DNA of 10,752 bases from Phoronis pallida. Lineage: Eukaryota > Phoronida > Phoronidae. Location of the stretch: positions 1 through 10,752 of the forward strand of contig JAOXYC010227348.1 of NCBI GenBank assembly GCA_028565715.1, read 5' to 3'. Shown one piece after another: positions 7,543-10,752 of the stretch. A program made the position numbers and the translations under genes. Below the pieces are notes generated by a model. It saw only the letters and a list, made by a program, of their open reading frames with translations, was not told the origin of the DNA and did not search any database. Position 1 is the stretch's first letter, and each line of letters starts with the position of its first letter.

Positions 7543-9220
7543 ACTGTAAGCTTATGATGTCCCAAATGTTGATATCTTTTTAGTTGAATATAATCCTCAA
7601 TATTAAAGAGGAGGACTCTAGAGAGATCCAATGAAAATCCACAAGTCTCATTATGAAAGCACTAGATAACCTGAACTTGAAGCAATCAAACAGTAGAGTT
7701 ACATATGGTTCTTGCATTACCTTGTTTCTCTCCAGAACGAAGAGAAGAGATCTTTACTAATTAACAGTCTCTAGATAGTTGGTAAATCAACTTCACAGAT
7801 CAGTTCACTTGGATTATCTTGAGGTGTCTACAGTAATCTGGGGCTCAGATTAAAATGTATGAAAAAATGTTTGAGTTCACTTTGAAGATCTTTTCGAAAT
7901 TACGACAAGAATGAAGTTTGTGTTAATCATCCAGGGGTAAAAATGTCATCCCGTTATAAAACACATTTGTCATAGGGAAATTTCTATCATTAATTTGAGG
8001 ATTGTACACAACTGTCCTGAACAAACGTGTTGCAAAACTTGCACCAACACAACCTGTTCTGTGATAAAGTATCAAAACCACACCTGAACCTATTGACCAG
8101 TTTTGAATTAACCAATTAGGCATTTTGTTTCATTTTAACAGCTTCTTTGGATACTCATGAGCCTAAAACAATGACATACATGGATCAAAATTGAATGACT
8201 TTCTAAATTGCCACCTTCAAGATAACTGACTGAAGTTGCAATTCAACTCAACTGTTTCAGATTATCTGAACATTCCGATGCAAAATGAGGTGTACGTCAA
8301 TAAAACTGGATGCTAACTGAAGGCTGCAACTGATTTGCACATATTGCCCATCCTTGTGTAGAGTGTCCTGAAACAGGTACGCAGTGGAGTTTCATGGCTT
8401 TTGTTTATTGATAGCTGAGTCAGGTCAGAATAGAAATCTCCCTGAATTTCGGACAGCTGACCTGATGGCTGAAGATTCCAATGAGACAGTAGCTTCCATA
8501 TATATATATTAGTACAAATTTGAACATCTAAATTCTAGTATTATAAAAAACGTGTAGTTTGATAACTTAAGCCTTGTTGATTTGTATTAATAATGAGCAT
8601 CAAGCTTAATTTTAATTCCAAATTTCATTTCAATCCTTAGCCTAAAATACGAATTTCGACATGTGATGTTTTAAAATACATGCACCTGTTCAGCAAAATA
8701 CCTGACGAACCACAAATTCAAAAGAAACAGCTCAGTACCTTGAAAAATTATAGAAAACTGATTTTTACATTGTCCCTATGAATTTTCTTATGAAAGTGAA
8801 CTAAGTTTATAACTTAGCTTTGAATCCAAATCCAATTGACTTGAGACACATCAAGTCGTGACACAGTGTGCATGTGTAACTAACTTCAAAGAGACCATCG
8901 CTTAAATAAGGAGTAAATATTAACAAGCTTGATTGAACTCAGTGAAAAGGGATAAAAAATCAATTACCAAGTGCCACTGTCATTTTCCCAACAAACATGA
9001 TTGCAATTTAAATTTCTGCCGACTTGAAATACAATTTGCTGTTAGAAAGACTTAATACTAGACTTGTCACTAACGAATGAAAAATGCAATTTTTTGTTAA
9101 AGTGCACATTTTTATTTTTGTTGTTAAATGCAATCATGGTCAATATAAAACTTGAGTATGCAAACAATCATGAATTTCAATTGAATTAGTGAGGTGACTT
9201 GTAAAAAATGAGAGACTCAC
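7543..9220. other. Non-coding stretch with weak exon candidates and small hairpins
   Basis: No gene is supported. A 50-nt minus-strand segment (7721-7770) is bounded by splice-like sites. A 66-codon ATG frame at 7923-8123 (minus) has no recognisable motif. Hairpins lie at 8412-8472, 8801-8817 (CTAAGTT/AACTTAG) and 8838-8857 (GACTTGA/TCAAGTC). A short TA run lies near 8500. The rest is AT-rich and featureless. Confidence 0.4.
8412..8472. repeat. ~60-nt imperfect hairpin
   Basis: TCAGGTCAG (8420-8428) pairs perfectly with CTGACCTGA (8457-8465). Outside it AGC pairs with GGCT after a small bulge, and inside it AGAAAT can pair with ATTTCG apart from one position, leaving a loop of about 8 bases. 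Size and shape resemble a short microRNA precursor, but I recognise no known microRNA sequence and hairpins like this arise by chance. Confidence 0.35.
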
Positions 9221-9442
9221 ACCATGGAATTGGGAACAAGGACGGACCTGGGCCTCATGAGCTTCACATAAGTCCAGCCTTGCACGTGAATTAGCATCTA
9301 ATGTAGTGTGCAGCAAGACATATACATGGAAGCCACAAAACATATCAGAATCTGCACTGAACTTGTCCCAACATTTATCTTTGAATGTGTACAACCTGCA
9401 CCATATCAATCTCTGACTTTCCGTTTGACATGAAAGAGAGAC
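9221..9442 (-). CDS. Candidate 222-nt internal exon, cysteine-containing protein of unknown family (partial)
   Basis: The minus strand is open for exactly 74 codons between an acceptor TTTCTGACAG and a donor GTGAGT. The in-frame TGA just upstream overlaps the acceptor, so the open frame stops where the exon should begin, and length 222 gives a phase 0-0 exon. The segment is richer in G+C than most of the window, as coding DNA would be. The peptide has six cysteines at residues 5, 15, 24, 36, 59 and 69, an aromatic-rich middle (MFCGFHVYVLL, residues 34-44) and a charged helical-looking stretch (RARLDLCEAHEAQVR, residues 53-67). I do not recognise the family. It may belong to the same minus-strand gene as the membrane-protein exon at 3809-4146, about 5 kb downstream, but no continuous chain of exons can be shown. 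Confidence 0.4.
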
Positions 9443-9576
9443 CTGTCAGAAACCATGCTCAGGACACAGTATCAAACTAAAAGCTGCCATGTATCATCCA
9501 ATAGTTACCCATAGTTTTGTTTGTGAACCCTGGGCAATCCACCTCAGTGGGTTGATGCAGGTATTGACTGCCACGA

Positions 9577-9674
9577 TACAAGTCGAATTATGTGGTCCTC
9601 GTATAACTTCAGTAAATGAAAATACATTGACCTAATAATGTCAATAAACGAGGGATCACATTATTCGACTTGTA
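9577..9674. mobile_element. 98-bp MITE with ~26-bp terminal inverted repeats (TA target)
   Basis: TACAAGTCGAATTATGTGG and onward to TCCTCGT (9577-9602) matches the reverse complement of 9648-9674 with two mismatches and one gap. TA at both outer ends fits a TA target duplication, leaving CAAGTCGAAT as the start of the terminal repeat. TA duplication is the hallmark of the Tc1/mariner/pogo group, and terminal repeats beginning near CAGTCGAACCTCGTTAT are known for pogo-like elements, so a pogo-type origin is a reasonable inference. The interior holds ATTGAC/GTCAAT as a small inner stem. No transposase is encoded. Confidence 0.75.
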
Positions 9675-10706
9675 CCAACTGCCATACGTCTCTCCCACAG
9701 CCCATCTCAAACGATGGTCTGTTCCCTGAGCTGCCAATTGTCCCGTTTTCGCCAGGAGTCTCCCAGTTTTAGAGCCTACCTCCTGGGCAGATTTCGGATC
9801 CCCTGCATATAATGTAACTCCTGGGCGCCGAAATTCAAAATAGTTAAATCCCCCCTTTTTTTAGCTTCCTCCCTTGGCCGGTATGGTTGCCCCTATGTGA
9901 TAGCCTAGTCTAGTATTGCTAAGTATATGTTGATGGTCACTCTGCTTAAACACAGTCTCCTACTTTCGGTAAAAAAATGGAGGACCTCCTGCGAAGGGGC
10001 TGGCGTTCAGTCTACAACTGCCACTACTCCCACGATGTTGAGTTGCACTTACACTAGACAGGAAAGATCCCTGCACAGAGGGCTGAGGTAGCAATGGCGA
10101 CAGATTCAACAAAGGCCAGTTTACCAAAGGTGCTAGTGTTAAAAACTGTTTACACCACTAAATTTATTTTATGGTCAAAAATAATGATTGTATCGTCAAG
10201 CAACATGCCATCGCAGGTCACATGCCATCGCATCCGAGAACCGTTGACCTCTCCTGTAAAATCACGCATTTTTTAGCGTCGCTGACTATTCTGGCAACAA
10301 CCAAAATCTATCCTCTTTGTTCCAAAACGACTTTTCATCTGCTAACTACTATGAAGCCCAAACATAAAGTTTTCATTTCAGTGGTCTAAAAATCGCGACT
10401 TTCACGCATTTTGCTGTAAGCAGCTTGGCCTGATTCCCAAATGACCTTTCATTTGTGTGTCAGTGCGATAAGTAGGTCACTTCTATTTGTTCCGCCGTCA
10501 GCACGGGCCCTTGTGAACAGTTTTGTAAAATATCAGAAGCGTGTTGGAAATTAATTTAGGGGTGATTGAAAAGCTTAAAGGTGACTTTATTTGTGTTAGT
10601 TGGAAACAATTTTCCACTCTTCATCAGGGAATGAGATTTTTGGGTGATTTTGCTTAGCACTGCGGTGAGTCAGATGACAATGGACAATGCTATACGGAAT
10701 TTATGG
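9675..10706. other. Mixed-composition stretch, no gene recognised
   Basis: From about 9675 to 10100 the sequence is richer in G+C than the window average. It has CTCCTGGGC twice (9780-9788 and 9818-9826), and CCAGGAG (9752-9758) is inverted relative to CTCCTGG (9780-9786), suggesting an old repeat. A plus-strand ATG at 10094 has a favourable context (G at -3, G at +4), but its 60-codon frame has no recognisable motif or clear donor. ACATGCCATCGCA is duplicated at 10203-10215 and 10220-10232. Past 10240 nothing was identified before the partial MITE. Confidence 0.4.
10203..10232. repeat. Short direct repeat ACATGCCATCGCA x2
   Basis: Two exact 13-bp copies with a 17-bp period, separated by 4 bases. 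A small local duplication. Confidence 0.7.
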
Positions 10707-10752
10707 TACAAGTCGTACAGAGCGGTCCCTCGTATATTCCCGTTATTCAGTC
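10707..10752. mobile_element. Second MITE copy, left end only (cut by window edge)
   Basis: TACAAGTCG followed by ten or so diverged bases and then GGTCCCTCGTAT matches the left end of the element at 9577-9674 at the same spacing, including the outer TA. The sequence continues to the window end, so the right terminal repeat is not visible. The two ends agree at the tip and in the GGTCC-TCGTAT block but differ between them, which suggests either an old copy or a related subfamily. Confidence 0.55.

Noticed and set aside
7923-8123. 66-codon minus-strand ATG frame, or a terminal exon from an acceptor near 8060
   Set aside because: The sequence TTTATCACAG upstream could serve as an acceptor, but the peptide shows no recognisable family and the length is common by chance, so it was not called a gene.
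8660-8755. Minus-strand 56-nt segment open up to a CAG|GTATTT donor
   Set aside because: The upstream acceptor is weak and A-rich; a 56-nt open frame is expected often by chance.
10094-10276. Plus-strand ATG in good start context
   Set aside because: The 60-codon frame ends without a clear donor or motif, and one favourable ATG context is not enough to call a gene.
10626-10663. Plus-strand segment between CACTCTTCATCAG and GTGAGT
   Set aside because: The splice-like sites are excellent, but all three frames have stops. It could only be a non-coding exon, for which there is no further evidence.
1-10752. tRNA, rRNA, CRISPR array, bacterial operon or transposase gene
   Set aside because: No box A/B pair or cloverleaf, no conserved rRNA segments, no regularly spaced direct repeats with unique spacers, and no DDE-type or reverse-transcriptase frame was seen.

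Overview
This looks like nuclear genomic DNA from an animal, probably a marine invertebrate; I cannot name the species or phylum. The base composition is AT-rich (roughly a third G+C by eye). There are no long open reading frames, no bacterial-style operons or Shine-Dalgarno spacing, and the non-coding DNA is full of small inverted-repeat elements and tandem repeats. The few plausible coding pieces are short and are bounded by GT/AG splice-like signals, as in exons separated by long introns.

Layout from left to right: an imperfect foldback element (59-372); about 3.4 kb of mostly featureless AT-rich DNA with a possible small terminal-inverted-repeat remnant (727-901); a candidate terminal exon of an unidentified membrane protein on the minus strand (about 3809-4146), with an AATAAA just past its stop and a possible 42-nt upstream exon (4413-4454); a CpG-rich three-unit tandem repeat with six CACGTG motifs and a GACA/CACA microsatellite tail (5097-5505); a well-defined 481-bp non-autonomous transposon-like element (6303-6783) with a 5-bp target duplication and two inverted arrays of about 21-bp repeats; a diverged direct duplication of about 100 bp (7341-7542); a cysteine-containing candidate exon on the minus strand (9221-9442); and two copies of one MITE family, one complete (9577-9674) and one cut by the window end (10707-10752).

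The coding evidence points mainly to the minus strand, so much of the window may be introns of one minus-strand gene ending near 3.8 kb. I cannot show that the exon candidates belong to the same transcript, and I recognise none of the encoded peptides. No tRNA, rRNA, CRISPR array, complete gene or transposase gene was seen. The strongest results are the transposon-like elements, above all the one at 6303-6783.
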